In this document: piece after piece, positions 6,441 through 14,391 of the stretch | Position numbering within the stretch: position 1 is the stretch's first letter | How the letters are laid out: the number at the start of each line of letters is the position of its first letter | NCBI RefSeq assembly: GCF_017656475.1 | Contig: NZ_JACDNT010000003.1 | Coordinates: 26,961 to 90,960, forward strand | Origin: Archaeoglobus sp. | GTDB lineage: Archaea; Halobacteriota; Archaeoglobi; Archaeoglobales; Archaeoglobaceae | Direction of reading: 5' to 3' | DNA length: 64,000 nucleotides | Program-made: the position numbers and the translations under genes | Notes under the pieces: model-generated | What the model was told of the DNA's origin: nothing | The model's database searches: none | Seen by the model: the letters and a program-made list of their open reading frames with translations, nothing else

Positions 6441-7341
6441 GTATAAAAATATAGCCACGGTGGCGCTGTCAGTCACAGGGGTTCTGCTGGCTGTTATGGC
6501 TGTTTACGCGTTCTCAACGCCATCTGAGAACGTCAAAAATGTTGTTGATGAGGTTGTTGTGCAGAAGGGGAACTTTGAGCATTATGCAACGCTCTCGAAT
6601 GAATCAATTTACGGCAGGAAGGCGTCGCTTGATTACTATCCTGAGGGGATAACCGAGAGCATTGAAGGTGTTTACAGCTACACTGTAAGCCCTGAAAAGG
6701 TCGGAGAGTATAGAATGGTTGTAAAGACAACATACTACGTGCAGGAAGGCAGGAGCAAGGTTCAGGTCTGGGAGGAAACGCTGAGGGAAGAGCAGGGAGA
6801 ATTTGTTGGAAACGTAACCATTCCAGTTACGCTGAACTTCGCCGAGATGAATGAAATGCTCAATGTGGTGAAAGATGGGACGGCATTGCCGAGACTTGCA
6901 GGAGTTACGGAAATCATTTTCACGGCAAACACCGAAAATGAGAGTTTTAACCACACAGTTACGCTGAATGAAGGTAGCAGCCTTTACAGCTTCTCAGATA
7001 CATCGAAGAGCACAAGAACGGTTTACAGTACGAGAGAGGTTACGGAGAACAGCTTTGGCGGTGTCAGTGTGAACAACGCAAGGATATTCTATGCTGCGAT
7101 GGCCATTTTTACTGCAATACCAGTTGCGGTGATCAACAGAGACTTGATAAGGAGGGAGAAGAAGAACCCACACGTCGTCAGCGGTAGAAGAGAGGGGGAC
7201 AAAATTATACTTGAAAGTGAGGAAGACCTCAAAAAGGTTTTTGCAATGTCGGACAGCCCTGTAGTCAGAACGGAGATTGACGGTGTTGCTGTTTACTCGA
7301 TAGTAGCAGAAGGTGTGGTTTACGAGTATCGGGAGCGGTAA
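6430..7341 (+). CDS. DUF5305-like membrane protein of the fibre operon
   Basis: 303 residues from ATG 6430, which overlaps the previous gene by 11 bases and has GAGAGGTG 6 bases upstream; a GTG at 6421 is the alternative. Layout: N-terminal membrane helix (about 9-30), a large extracellular beta domain (about 35-210, with YYPEGITESIEGVYSYTV and repeated strand patterns), a second helix (about 215-238), and a cytoplasmic tail of about 65 residues. I recognise this as the archaeal DUF5305 type, often found beside signal peptidase and DUF1102 genes. The role may be anchoring or assembly of the secreted subunits. It is the last gene of the operon. Confidence 0.65.
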   Translation: MESKYKNIATVALSVTGVLLAVMAVYAFSTPSENVKNVVDEVVVQKGNFEHYATLSNESIYGRKASLDYYPEGITESIEGVYSYTVSPEKVGEYRMVVKTTYYVQEGRSKVQVWEETLREEQGEFVGNVTIPVTLNFAEMNEMLNVVKDGTALPRLAGVTEIIFTANTENESFNHTVTLNEGSSLYSFSDTSKSTRTVYSTREVTENSFGGVSVNNARIFYAAMAIFTAIPVAVINRDLIRREKKNPHVVSGRREGDKIILESEEDLKKVFAMSDSPVVRTEIDGVAVYSIVAEGVVYEYRER

Positions 7342-7345
7342 TTTT

Positions 7346-7371
7346 AAAAACTCAATTTTTATTTTTCATAT
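7346..7371 (+). terminator. T-rich termination region after the fibre operon
   Basis: Repeated runs (TTTTAAAAA, then CAATTTTTATTTTTC) directly after the DUF5305-like gene, the usual archaeal termination signal. No stem of note precedes it. Confidence 0.4.
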
Positions 7372-7485
7372 GATATCTTGAAAGACTTAACACGTAGTTG
7401 TAAAATTTATTCCACTAAGTTCCATTAGTCAGCCCTCTAAGAATCTATCTTCCTCGCAGAATTGGTAGTTATATAGTCGTTCATG

Positions 7486-7506
7486 GTGATAATTACAATT
7501 TATCAC
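7486..7506 (+). promoter_or_regulatory. Perfect 7-7-7 inverted repeat, operator candidate
   Basis: GTGATAA - 7 bases - TTATCAC is a perfect inverted repeat that abuts the TATA box at 7507-7514 (AATATATA), in front of the acyl-CoA dehydrogenase/ligase operon. A dimeric repressor bound here would block TBP. The geometry equals that of another repeat at 38198-38218. TetR-family FadR regulators are known for fatty-acid genes in other archaea, but the binding protein here is unknown. Confidence 0.5.
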
Positions 7507-7563
7507 AATATATAACGAAAAATTAAAAAATGGTTGTTAGTTGTGTGTTTTGGTGAGGATGAT

Positions 7564-8781
7564 ATGGAGTTGGAATTCAGCCAAGAGCACAGACTGTTTA
7601 GGGATAGCCTGAGGGAGTTTCTGGCAAAGGAAATAGAACCGATTGTAGATGAAAAGGAAAAGAAGGGGCCACTGACGAAGGATGAGGTTCTGGACCTTTA
7701 TGCCAAATTCAAGAAGCTCGGAATTGGCTACGATCCGGAAAGTCTTTCAGTATACTTCGAAGACCCGTTTTATTACGGAATAGCAAGTGAGGAGATAAGC
7801 AGGGTTTGGGCGAGTCTAAACGTTGTTCTCGGGATGTCCTTCCCGGTTGTTTTTGTAAATCTCGCCTCAGAACAAACGAAAGAGGTGATGATGCCGAAGC
7901 TGGAGAAAAATCAGCTTATAGGGTGCTTGGCAGCTACAGAGCCTGAGGGGGGAAGCGATACAACCACAATGAAGACAACAGCAGAGCTTGACGGGGATGA
8001 GTGGGTTCTGAATGGCACAAAGACGTGGATCAGCAACGCCACAATTGCTGATGTTGCATTGGTGGTGGCAACGAACAAGGAAACGGGAATGCAGGACATG
8101 TTTCTCGTTGATAGAGTTAACTCTCCCTTCGAGACGAGTGAGCTTCACAAGCTTGGATGGAGAGCATCACCGACAGGTGAGATATACCTCAAGAACTGCA
8201 GGGTGCCAAGGGAAAATGCCCTGAGCATAATGATTCAGAAGGCGTTGAGTGAGGGGACTATGGTCGAGTCTCTGCCCATCGCAGCCTCAATATCAAAACT
8301 TTACGCGTACATGTCTCCCCTAAGTGCTGTTTTCTGCTTGATGCGTTCAGGGATGGCGTTAATGGCCACTGGAATCTCTCAGGCAGCGCTTGACGCTTCC
8401 GTAGCCTACGCAAAGCAGAGAAAAGCCTTCGGAAAGCCGATAGGTAAGTTCCAGCTTATTCAGGACATGCTTTACAAGATGGCTGCTATAACTGAATCTT
8501 CAAGGCTGCTTGGCTACAAGGCGCTTTACATGATACAGAAAGGCGATCCCAAGGCAAGATACATGTCATCTCTGGCAAAGGGGTATGCTTGTGAGGGATG
8601 CGTGAAGGTTACCTATTACGGCATTCAGATACACGGCGGTCTTGGGCTCAGCGATGAATATCCGCTGGAGAGGTACTTCAGAGATGCGAGGGTTATGACA
8701 ATTCCCGACGGCACAACGGAGATTCAGAAGCTCATAGTCGGCAGAGAGTTGCTTGGCAAGGGATTCTCGGCATATTCTTAG
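7564..8781 (+). CDS. Acyl-CoA dehydrogenase
   Basis: 405 residues from ATG 7564, preceded by GGTGAGG at 7552; an upstream in-frame TTG at 7534 lacks support. This FAD enzyme oxidises acyl-CoA to enoyl-CoA in the cytoplasm and passes electrons to an electron-transfer flavoprotein. Domains in order: helical N-terminal (1-115), beta middle domain with the FAD-binding CLAATEPEGGSDTTTM motif (about 120-135) and TKTWISNA, and helical C-terminal domain with RKAFGKPIGKFQLIQDM. Where most members have YEG with the catalytic Glu, this one reads IPDGTTEIQKL, so Asp382 takes that position. It forms an operon with the CoA ligase one base downstream. Confidence 0.93.
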   Translation: MELEFSQEHRLFRDSLREFLAKEIEPIVDEKEKKGPLTKDEVLDLYAKFKKLGIGYDPESLSVYFEDPFYYGIASEEISRVWASLNVVLGMSFPVVFVNLASEQTKEVMMPKLEKNQLIGCLAATEPEGGSDTTTMKTTAELDGDEWVLNGTKTWISNATIADVALVVATNKETGMQDMFLVDRVNSPFETSELHKLGWRASPTGEIYLKNCRVPRENALSIMIQKALSEGTMVESLPIAASISKLYAYMSPLSAVFCLMRSGMALMATGISQAALDASVAYAKQRKAFGKPIGKFQLIQDMLYKMAAITESSRLLGYKALYMIQKGDPKARYMSSLAKGYACEGCVKVTYYGIQIHGGLGLSDEYPLERYFRDARVMTIPDGTTEIQKLIVGRELLGKGFSAYS

Positions 8782-8782
8782 C

Positions 8783-10339
8783 ATGAAGCCTTGGTTTAAA
8801 TCCTACCAGATGATGGGTCTCAGGGAGTCCATTGAGCCGTATCCAGAGGTTCCCTTATATTATTTTCTTGAGGAATCCGCAAAGAACTTTCCCGATTCAA
8901 CAGCAATCACATATCTCGAAAAGCAGATGACATATTCAGAGCTGCTCGATGCTGTCAACAGGCTGGCCAATGGATTCTCGGAGTATCTGAGCAGGGGAGA
9001 CAGAGTTCTGATAACTTTAAGAAACTGTCCTCAGCTCCTCATTGCCGAGCTTGCAGCTCTGAAGTGTGGAGCTTCAGCCGTGCTCGTAAGTCCGCTACTG
9101 CCAGAAAAAGAGTTGAAGGATATCGCTGAAAAAACCGAACCAAAAATTGTGGTGGGAGAAAAGAAATTTTCTGAATACGGAATCTTTGTCGAAACCAAGC
9201 CGTCCAATTTAATGGGAGATGACGACTTCTGGAGTATTATCAAATCAAGCCAACCCGATCCACCTGATGCAGAAATTAATCCAAAAGAGGACGTTGCGGT
9301 TATCCTGTTCACGGGTGGAGTCACGGGCGTGCCGAAGGGGGTTATGCTCACCCACCACAATCTGACGACCAACGTTCTTCAGGTCTTGCCGTGGCTTCTT
9401 GGCGGTGCGGCAGAAGCTGTAAGGGGTTCCGGTTCTGTATTGCTCGCATCTCCAGTCTTCCACTCGTACGGACACTGGGGCATGCATGTGGGGCTTTATT
9501 GGGCATTCAACTTGCTTATAGTCTCCGATCCGAGAAACTACGATGAAATACTTGGCTACATGAAGAAATACGGCCCTTGGGTTACTGTTGGCGTTCCCGG
9601 ACAGTATATGAAGCTCATAAAAAGGGAAATCGAGGGGCTATGGACCATAAGCGTGTCTGGTTCGGCACCGCTGCCAAAAAGTACCGCAAAGGAGTATGAG
9701 AAAAAGGCCGGTATTCCAATAGTTGAAGGCTACGGGTTGACGGAAACCTCCCCGGTTACGCACATCAACATCGCAAGCATTGCAAGATTCCTCGGCCTGG
9801 ATGCTCCGGACAAGACTGGCTCAATAGGTGTCCCTGTCCCAGATACCGATGTCAGGATTGTAAGAGAGGATGGAAGTGAGGCAGAATTGGGAGAGGAGGG
9901 AGAGATGCAGATAAAAGGCCCCCAGCTCATGAAAGGATACTGGAACGCTGAAGACCCATTCATTGACGGCTGGTTACCAACGGGTGATGTAGCCTACGTG
10001 GATGAGGACGGATTCTTCTACATCGTTGACAGGGTTAAGGATATGATAAACGTGTCTGGTTACAAGGTGTATTCGAGAGTTGTCGAGGAGGTTCTTCACC
10101 AGCACCCTGCTGTTGAGCTTGCTGCGGTGGTAGGAATTCCGGACAAGGAAAAAGAGGGGTCTGAGAGGGTCAAGGCCTTTGTAAAGCTCTTTGACGGAGC
10201 ATCAGCAACGCCGGATGAAATAAAGGAGTTCTGCAGGGAGAGACTTCCCCCTTACGCCGTTCCCGTTGAAATTGAGGTGAGGGAAACGCTGCCACAGACG
10301 GAAACGCAGAAGATTCTGAAGAGGTTACTATTACAATAG
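8783..10339 (+). CDS. AMP-forming acyl-CoA synthetase (fatty-acid CoA ligase type)
   Basis: 518 residues; start at ATG 8783, one base after the dehydrogenase stop. Adenylate-forming motifs: FTGGVTGVPKGVMLTHHN (A3 phosphate loop, with a Gly-Gly-Val variant of SGTTG), EGYGLTETSPVTH (A5), WLPTGDVAYVDEDGFFYIVDRVKDMINVSGYKVY (A7-A8), and the C-terminal lysine motif QTETQKILKRLL, with Lys near the end for adenylation. It would activate a carboxylic acid with ATP and CoA for the adjacent dehydrogenase, so the pair looks like the first two steps of beta-oxidation of an imported acid. Chain length preference cannot be read. Confidence 0.92.
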   Translation: MKPWFKSYQMMGLRESIEPYPEVPLYYFLEESAKNFPDSTAITYLEKQMTYSELLDAVNRLANGFSEYLSRGDRVLITLRNCPQLLIAELAALKCGASAVLVSPLLPEKELKDIAEKTEPKIVVGEKKFSEYGIFVETKPSNLMGDDDFWSIIKSSQPDPPDAEINPKEDVAVILFTGGVTGVPKGVMLTHHNLTTNVLQVLPWLLGGAAEAVRGSGSVLLASPVFHSYGHWGMHVGLYWAFNLLIVSDPRNYDEILGYMKKYGPWVTVGVPGQYMKLIKREIEGLWTISVSGSAPLPKSTAKEYEKKAGIPIVEGYGLTETSPVTHINIASIARFLGLDAPDKTGSIGVPVPDTDVRIVREDGSEAELGEEGEMQIKGPQLMKGYWNAEDPFIDGWLPTGDVAYVDEDGFFYIVDRVKDMINVSGYKVYSRVVEEVLHQHPAVELAAVVGIPDKEKEGSERVKAFVKLFDGASATPDEIKEFCRERLPPYAVPVEIEVRETLPQTETQKILKRLLLQ

Positions 10340-10392
10340 AAATAGAATTAGTAAAACGTCAAAGTTAAATCTTACGAGTAAAGTCTCAGTAT

Positions 10393-11400
10393 ATGTTCGA
10401 CTGGAAGGTTGCGGCGGATGAATTTCCAGCAGCTTTATTTATTGTTAATCAATACGGCAGGGTAATTTACATCAACAAGATACTGTCGGAAAGAGGTGAG
10501 GTGGACTTCAAAGAAGCGAGCGAGGAGCCTTACAAGTTTTATCCGCCTGAAGATTATACAAAACTCGTAAATTTAATTATTAAGACGTTCCAGGAGAAAA
10601 AGAAGAATCCAGATCCCGCTTTAATCATAAGGTCTTTCTCAAAAACCAGGGAGGAATTCTGGCTTGAGGTGAGAACTAGGTATGCGGAGATAGGCGGAGA
10701 ACCTTACTGTCTGGTTGCACTTACAGACGTTACGGATAGGGTGAGACTTCAAAGGGAGGTAAATTCGCTCAACGAATACCTCAGGTTTTTGAACAGCATG
10801 CTGAGGCACGATATACTGAACATCTTCACGAGAATGCTGGTGTATATCGAACTCTTAGAAGAAAAGTGCAATGGTAACGAAGTTAAAAAAATAAAAGAGA
10901 GCATAGAGGCCGGAGTAAGCCTCATCCGCAAGATCAGGGAGCTTGAACTATCAACAGACCAAACAAAGAAGATTTACAGCCTTAAGGAGGTTATCGACGA
11001 AGTTTCCAGAGGGTACGATGTAAAAGTCACTGTAGATGGGGATGCTAAGATTCTCGCCAATGAGGGAATATTCAACGTGTTTGAAAACCTAATAGGCAAT
11101 GCCGTCAAGCACGGTGGGGCGACGGAGGTAAAAGTAACAATAACCGAAAATCAGAAGGTCACGGTCAGAGTGGAGGACAACGGAAAAGGCATCCCCGAAG
11201 AAGTCATAGAAATAATTTTCGAGCGCGGGTTCACAACAGGTAAGGGGAGCGGTCTGGGACTTTACATCGTCAAGAAGCTCGTAGAAAGTTACGGAGGGGA
11301 AATAAAAGTAGAGAAAGCTGATAGAGGAGCCGTTTTCGTGATAGAGTTGCCCCTGTCAAAGCAATCCGGAGGAGCAGGTATGACAAAATCTTCCGAATAA
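10393..11400 (+). CDS. PAS-domain sensor histidine kinase, orphan
   Basis: 335 residues. A PAS domain spans about 10-118 (FPAALFIVNQYGRVIYINKI at its start, REEFWLEVRTRYAEIGGEPYCLVALTDVTD at its end). Then come a dimerisation helix with the phosphorylated His139 in LRHDILN and an HATPase domain with NLIGNAVKHGG (N box), VEDNGKGIPEEV (G1) and GSGLGLYIVKKL (G2). There is no membrane helix, so it is cytosolic. No response regulator gene lies nearby or anywhere in the window. It ends 31 bases before thiE, which probably has its own ribosome binding site rather than shared function. Confidence 0.9.
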   Translation: MFDWKVAADEFPAALFIVNQYGRVIYINKILSERGEVDFKEASEEPYKFYPPEDYTKLVNLIIKTFQEKKKNPDPALIIRSFSKTREEFWLEVRTRYAEIGGEPYCLVALTDVTDRVRLQREVNSLNEYLRFLNSMLRHDILNIFTRMLVYIELLEEKCNGNEVKKIKESIEAGVSLIRKIRELELSTDQTKKIYSLKEVIDEVSRGYDVKVTVDGDAKILANEGIFNVFENLIGNAVKHGGATEVKVTITENQKVTVRVEDNGKGIPEEVIEIIFERGFTTGKGSGLGLYIVKKLVESYGGEIKVEKADRGAVFVIELPLSKQSGGAGMTKSSE

Positions 11401-11431
11401 AAACTTAAATCTCAATGAAAAATGTGGTGTG

Positions 11432-12064
11432 ATGGGCAAGCTTGAAGATTACTTGGGCGTTTACTTCATAACAGACTCAAGGTTTGGTTACACACACGAG
11501 GAACTTGCAGAAAAAGCTCTAAGGGCGGGAGTCAGGGCTATACAGTTCAGGGAAAAGAAGCTGAGCACCAAGAGAATGTACGAAATAGGGAAGAAGATAC
11601 GGGCACTAACGAAAGATTACGGGGCATTATTTTTCGTAAACGACAGAATAGATGTGGCCTTGGCTGTTGATGCAGACGGCGTCCACATCGGTCAGGACGA
11701 TATGCCTGCGGAGGTTGCAAGAGAGGTTTTTCCCGGCTACATTGGTGTCTCAGCGAGCAGTATTGAGGAGGCAAAGAAAGACGAGAAGTATGCGGACTAT
11801 CTTGGCGTGGGTTCAGTTTTCCCAACAAAAACGAAGGAGGATGCGGGAGAGGCGATAGGTGTTGAGGGGCTGAGAAAGATAGTTGAGAGCGTTAGAATTC
11901 CCGTTGTTGCCATCGGCTCGATAAATATAGAAAATGCAGTTGAAGTTCTGAAGACCGGCGTGGCAGGAATTGCGGTTATATCAGCCATAGCTGCGGCTGA
12001 AGACCCTGAGAAAGCTGCAAGAGAGCTGGTTGAGCTCGTAAGAAAGTTTAAATCGAGATTGTAA
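11432..12064 (+). CDS. thiE: Thiamine-phosphate synthase
   Basis: 210 residues forming a TIM barrel that joins HMP-pyrophosphate and thiazole phosphate into thiamine phosphate. Motifs include YFITDSR, AIQFREKKLS (pyrophosphate-binding Arg/Lys), FFVNDRIDVALAVDADGVHIGQDDMP (Mg-binding Asp residues), IGVSASS, YLGVGSVFPTKTKEDA and VAIGSIN. ATG 11432 with GGTG upstream is preferred over the GTG at 11429. No TPP riboswitch is visible upstream, which is expected for Archaeoglobus. Neighbouring genes are not thiamine genes. Confidence 0.95.
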   Translation: MGKLEDYLGVYFITDSRFGYTHEELAEKALRAGVRAIQFREKKLSTKRMYEIGKKIRALTKDYGALFFVNDRIDVALAVDADGVHIGQDDMPAEVAREVFPGYIGVSASSIEEAKKDEKYADYLGVGSVFPTKTKEDAGEAIGVEGLRKIVESVRIPVVAIGSINIENAVEVLKTGVAGIAVISAIAAAEDPEKAARELVELVRKFKSRL

Positions 12065-12083
12065 TCAAAGCAAATTCGCAGGA

Positions 12084-12091
12084 TTTTTATA
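12084..12091 (+). promoter_or_regulatory. Probable TATA box of the formyltransferase-like gene
   Basis: TTTTATAG about 25 bases before ATG 12112. The spacing argues for a leaderless message starting at that ATG and against the in-frame ATG at 12097. Confidence 0.45.
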
Positions 12092-12111
12092 GTTTCATGA
12101 AACCTTATAAC

Positions 12112-13017
12112 ATGCTTGAGCTGAATGGTGTGCCGGTTGACGACACCTACTGTGAGGCATTTGACGGTATCTACTCGAGAATTATCGTAACTGCAAAGCA
12201 CAAGTGGTTGCTCAAGAAAGCTGCTTATTCCGCTACTGCTTTGCCCTCAACAGTTTTTGGAGAGGCTGAGGGTGGAGTTGAGCTGTGGCTGTCCCCTCAA
12301 GAAACTCCAGATGGACGGCTGGGGGCAATCTGTCAGATATGGGTTCAGAAGTCCAAGAAGTTTTTGGACGTGCTGATGAGGGAGATGGGGAAAAGAATAA
12401 GGCAGGGAATCCTCGTCGTCCCCACAACCAGAGTATTCAACGCCACGGACAGCGAAACGACTTTCGATGCCGAAATCAATGTGGGAAGGTGCGGAGACGG
12501 CTACGAGTGGGAAGACGAGATGTGGGGTAGGAAAGTCATCAGAGTGCCGATAATGTTCGGGGAGTTTATAATCGAGCGCTATATCGGCTACGCTGAGGGC
12601 ATAGCGGGTGGAAACATCTGGTACTTCTGCGAGAGTGAGGAAGCAGCTCTGGAAGCAGGAGAGGCAGCGGTTGAGGCCCTCAAGAAGATTGAGGGGGTCA
12701 TTACCTCCTTCGACATCTGCTCTGCCGGAAGCAAGCCCGAAACCAAGTATCCGGAAATGGGGCCGAGCACCAACCACTACTTCTGCCCAACGCTGAAAGG
12801 CAAAATCCCCGACTCGAAAGTTCCCGATGGTGTCAAATCGATTCCCGAAATCGTCATCAACGGAATAACAAGGGAAGCAGTTGAGAAGGCCATGTACGTT
12901 TGCATGGATGTCGTGAGCAGAATCGATGGTGTTGTGAGAATTTCTGCTGGCAACTATGGAGGAAAGCTCGGCCAGCACAAGATATACCTGAAGGATATTA
13001 TAGAGAAGTACTCTTAA
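12112..13017 (+). CDS. Formylmethanofuran:tetrahydromethanopterin formyltransferase-like protein
   Basis: 301 residues from ATG 12112; ATG 12097 would add MKPYN. The family transfers the formyl group between methanofuran and tetrahydromethanopterin; in Archaeoglobus this is a step of the oxidative C1 pathway. Matches to Ftr include LELNGVPVDDTYCEAF at the start, ETPDGR, GDGYEWEDEMWGRKVIRVP, EGIAGGNIWYF, PSTNHYFCPTL and the C-terminal ISAGNYGGKLGQHKI. The region about residues 20-110 is less like typical Ftr than the rest, and known genomes of this genus carry two copies, so this may be the divergent Ftr-like paralogue rather than the main enzyme. Confidence 0.88.
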   Translation: MLELNGVPVDDTYCEAFDGIYSRIIVTAKHKWLLKKAAYSATALPSTVFGEAEGGVELWLSPQETPDGRLGAICQIWVQKSKKFLDVLMREMGKRIRQGILVVPTTRVFNATDSETTFDAEINVGRCGDGYEWEDEMWGRKVIRVPIMFGEFIIERYIGYAEGIAGGNIWYFCESEEAALEAGEAAVEALKKIEGVITSFDICSAGSKPETKYPEMGPSTNHYFCPTLKGKIPDSKVPDGVKSIPEIVINGITREAVEKAMYVCMDVVSRIDGVVRISAGNYGGKLGQHKIYLKDIIEKYS

Positions 13018-13114
13018 ATATTTTTGATTTTATTTCCTAGATTTTTATTCAATTTAAAGCAAAAATTAAATTGTCCCCAGAGCAAAGCTTTTAAGATTGA
13101 GAATAACATTGGGC

Positions 13115-13387
13115 ATGGATTTGATATGCATGTACGTTTTCAAGGGTGAAGAGAGCTTTGGGGAGAGCATAGATGTTTATGGCGACTACCTGATAGTAAA
13201 GGTCGGGTCGGAATTTCTTGCAGTTCCCAAGAAGAGCATAAAATCAGTTGAGGATGGAAAAATCGTTCTGGAAGAGTTCGACGAAGAGGAAGCGAGAGAG
13301 ATTGGGAGTAAATGGGTTGAGGAAAAGTCGAAGCCCGTAACTCTTGAAGAGCTAAAATCGTACGGGTTTGGTGAGGAAGAGGGTTAA
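13115..13387 (+). CDS. Small conserved archaeal protein, possibly beta-barrel
   Basis: 90 residues from ATG 13115, 25 bases after a TTTTAAG box, so probably leaderless; a TTG at 13097 is the alternative. The first half is rich in beta-strand pattern ([35 protein letters not shown]), the second half is acidic and helical, ending FGEEEG. I do not recognise a catalytic motif; it resembles small archaeal proteins of unknown function often next to RNA-metabolism genes. Its stop overlaps the start of pth2 (TAATG), which links it to translation. Confidence 0.7.
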   Translation: MDLICMYVFKGEESFGESIDVYGDYLIVKVGSEFLAVPKKSIKSVEDGKIVLEEFDEEEAREIGSKWVEEKSKPVTLEELKSYGFGEEEG

Positions 13388-13734
13388 TGGCCCTTAAGCA
13401 GGTAATCGTCGTCAGGGACGACCTGAAGCTATCGAGGGGTAAGCTTGCAGTCCAGGTAGCCCATGCGGCTATTATTGGCTACCTCAGGTCTGACAGCAGT
13501 TTGAGGAGGAAGTGGCTTGACGAGGGTCAGAAGAAAGTCGTTTTGAGGGTAAAAAGCCTTGAAGAGTTGCTTGCAGTCAAGTACAAAGCGGAATCGCTCA
13601 AACTTGTAACCGGGGTTGTGCAGGATGCTGGCTTGACGGAAATCCCACCCGGAACGATTACCGCTGTTGTAATCGGGCCTGATGAGGAAAAGAAAATTGA
13701 CAGGGTGACGGGCAGCCTCCCCCTGCTGAAGTGA
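13387..13734 (+). CDS. pth2: Peptidyl-tRNA hydrolase, archaeal type (Pth2)
   Basis: 115 residues, the usual length of Pth2, which releases peptides from peptidyl-tRNA that has dropped off the ribosome. Motifs: KQVIVVRDDLKLSRGKLAVQVAHAA at the N-terminus with the catalytic His/Lys region, a QKKVVLRV strand, and the end GLTEIPPGTITAVVIGPD. Start shares its A with the preceding stop. Its own stop is directly adjacent to the stop of the convergent radB gene, with no base between. Confidence 0.96.
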   Translation: MALKQVIVVRDDLKLSRGKLAVQVAHAAIIGYLRSDSSLRRKWLDEGQKKVVLRVKSLEELLAVKYKAESLKLVTGVVQDAGLTEIPPGTITAVVIGPDEEKKIDRVTGSLPLLK

Positions 13735-14391
13735 CTAAGGTTCTATACCTCTCTCGGTAATCCGGTAAAAGCAGCTTTTTCCCTCTTTCATCCACCTGTG
13801 CTTTATCAGTGTTGCTTTCCTCAGCTCATCGCTTCTCTCAAGGGCAATTATGACCTTTGACAGGTGCTCAAGGCTCGGCCCGCCGAGCGGTCGGTCGGTT
13901 CCTGAAGCTACATCTGTGTACATCTGGTTGGTAATCACAACAGCCACGTCGTACTTTCTCGCAAGGCCAAGCAGGAAGGTGAGCTGTGAGGTAAGCTCCC
14001 TTTTTATCTTAATCTGCTTTTTCTCATCCTCAAGCTCACTTCTGTATAATGAGGTGAAGCAGTCCACGATAACGAGCTTTACTTTTTCACTTCTGCAGAG
14101 CTTTTCCGCCTCCTTAATTGCCACTCCCTGCTGTCTGAAGCTGAAAACCTCATACACAAAAACGTTGGAAAAGAGCTTCTCGTCACCAAAAATTTGTCTC
14201 ACTCTCTCCCCTGAAAGCCCCTCGGTGTCGATGTAGGCCACTTTGAACTGCTCCGCGGCATTTTTAGCCAGCATCAGACACAGGGTAGTCTTGCCCGTAC
14301 CTCCATGCCCGTAAATCTGCGTGACAGTTCCAGTCTCAACTCCCCCACCGAGAAGCGAGTCTATGCACTTACTCCCGCTCGGAATCAGCAT
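13735..14391 (-). CDS. radB: RadB, archaeal RecA/Rad51-family recombination mediator
   Basis: 218 residues, consisting only of the ATPase core without the helix-hairpin-helix N-domain of RadA, which defines RadB. Walker A is GHGGTGKTT near residue 30; Walker B is LVIVDCFTSL. ATG 14391 is preferred, with GGTG 6 bases upstream, over a GTG at 14400. RadB modulates RadA in recombination and repair. The gene overlaps the end of larC by 23 bases and meets pth2 end to end. Confidence 0.94.
   Translation of the reverse strand: MLIPSGSKCIDSLLGGGVETGTVTQIYGHGGTGKTTLCLMLAKNAAEQFKVAYIDTEGLSGERVRQIFGDEKLFSNVFVYEVFSFRQQGVAIKEAEKLCRSEKVKLVIVDCFTSLYRSELEDEKKQIKIKRELTSQLTFLLGLARKYDVAVVITNQMYTDVASGTDRPLGGPSLEHLSKVIIALERSDELRKATLIKHRWMKEGKSCFYRITERGIEP

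Noticed and set aside
11401..11431. TPP riboswitch before thiE
   Set aside because: Only 31 bases separate the kinase and thiE and no THI-box sequence is present.
12247..12978. 243-codon open frame on the minus strand
   Set aside because: It is a shadow of the formyltransferase-like gene, which has clear family motifs; the antisense product shows none.
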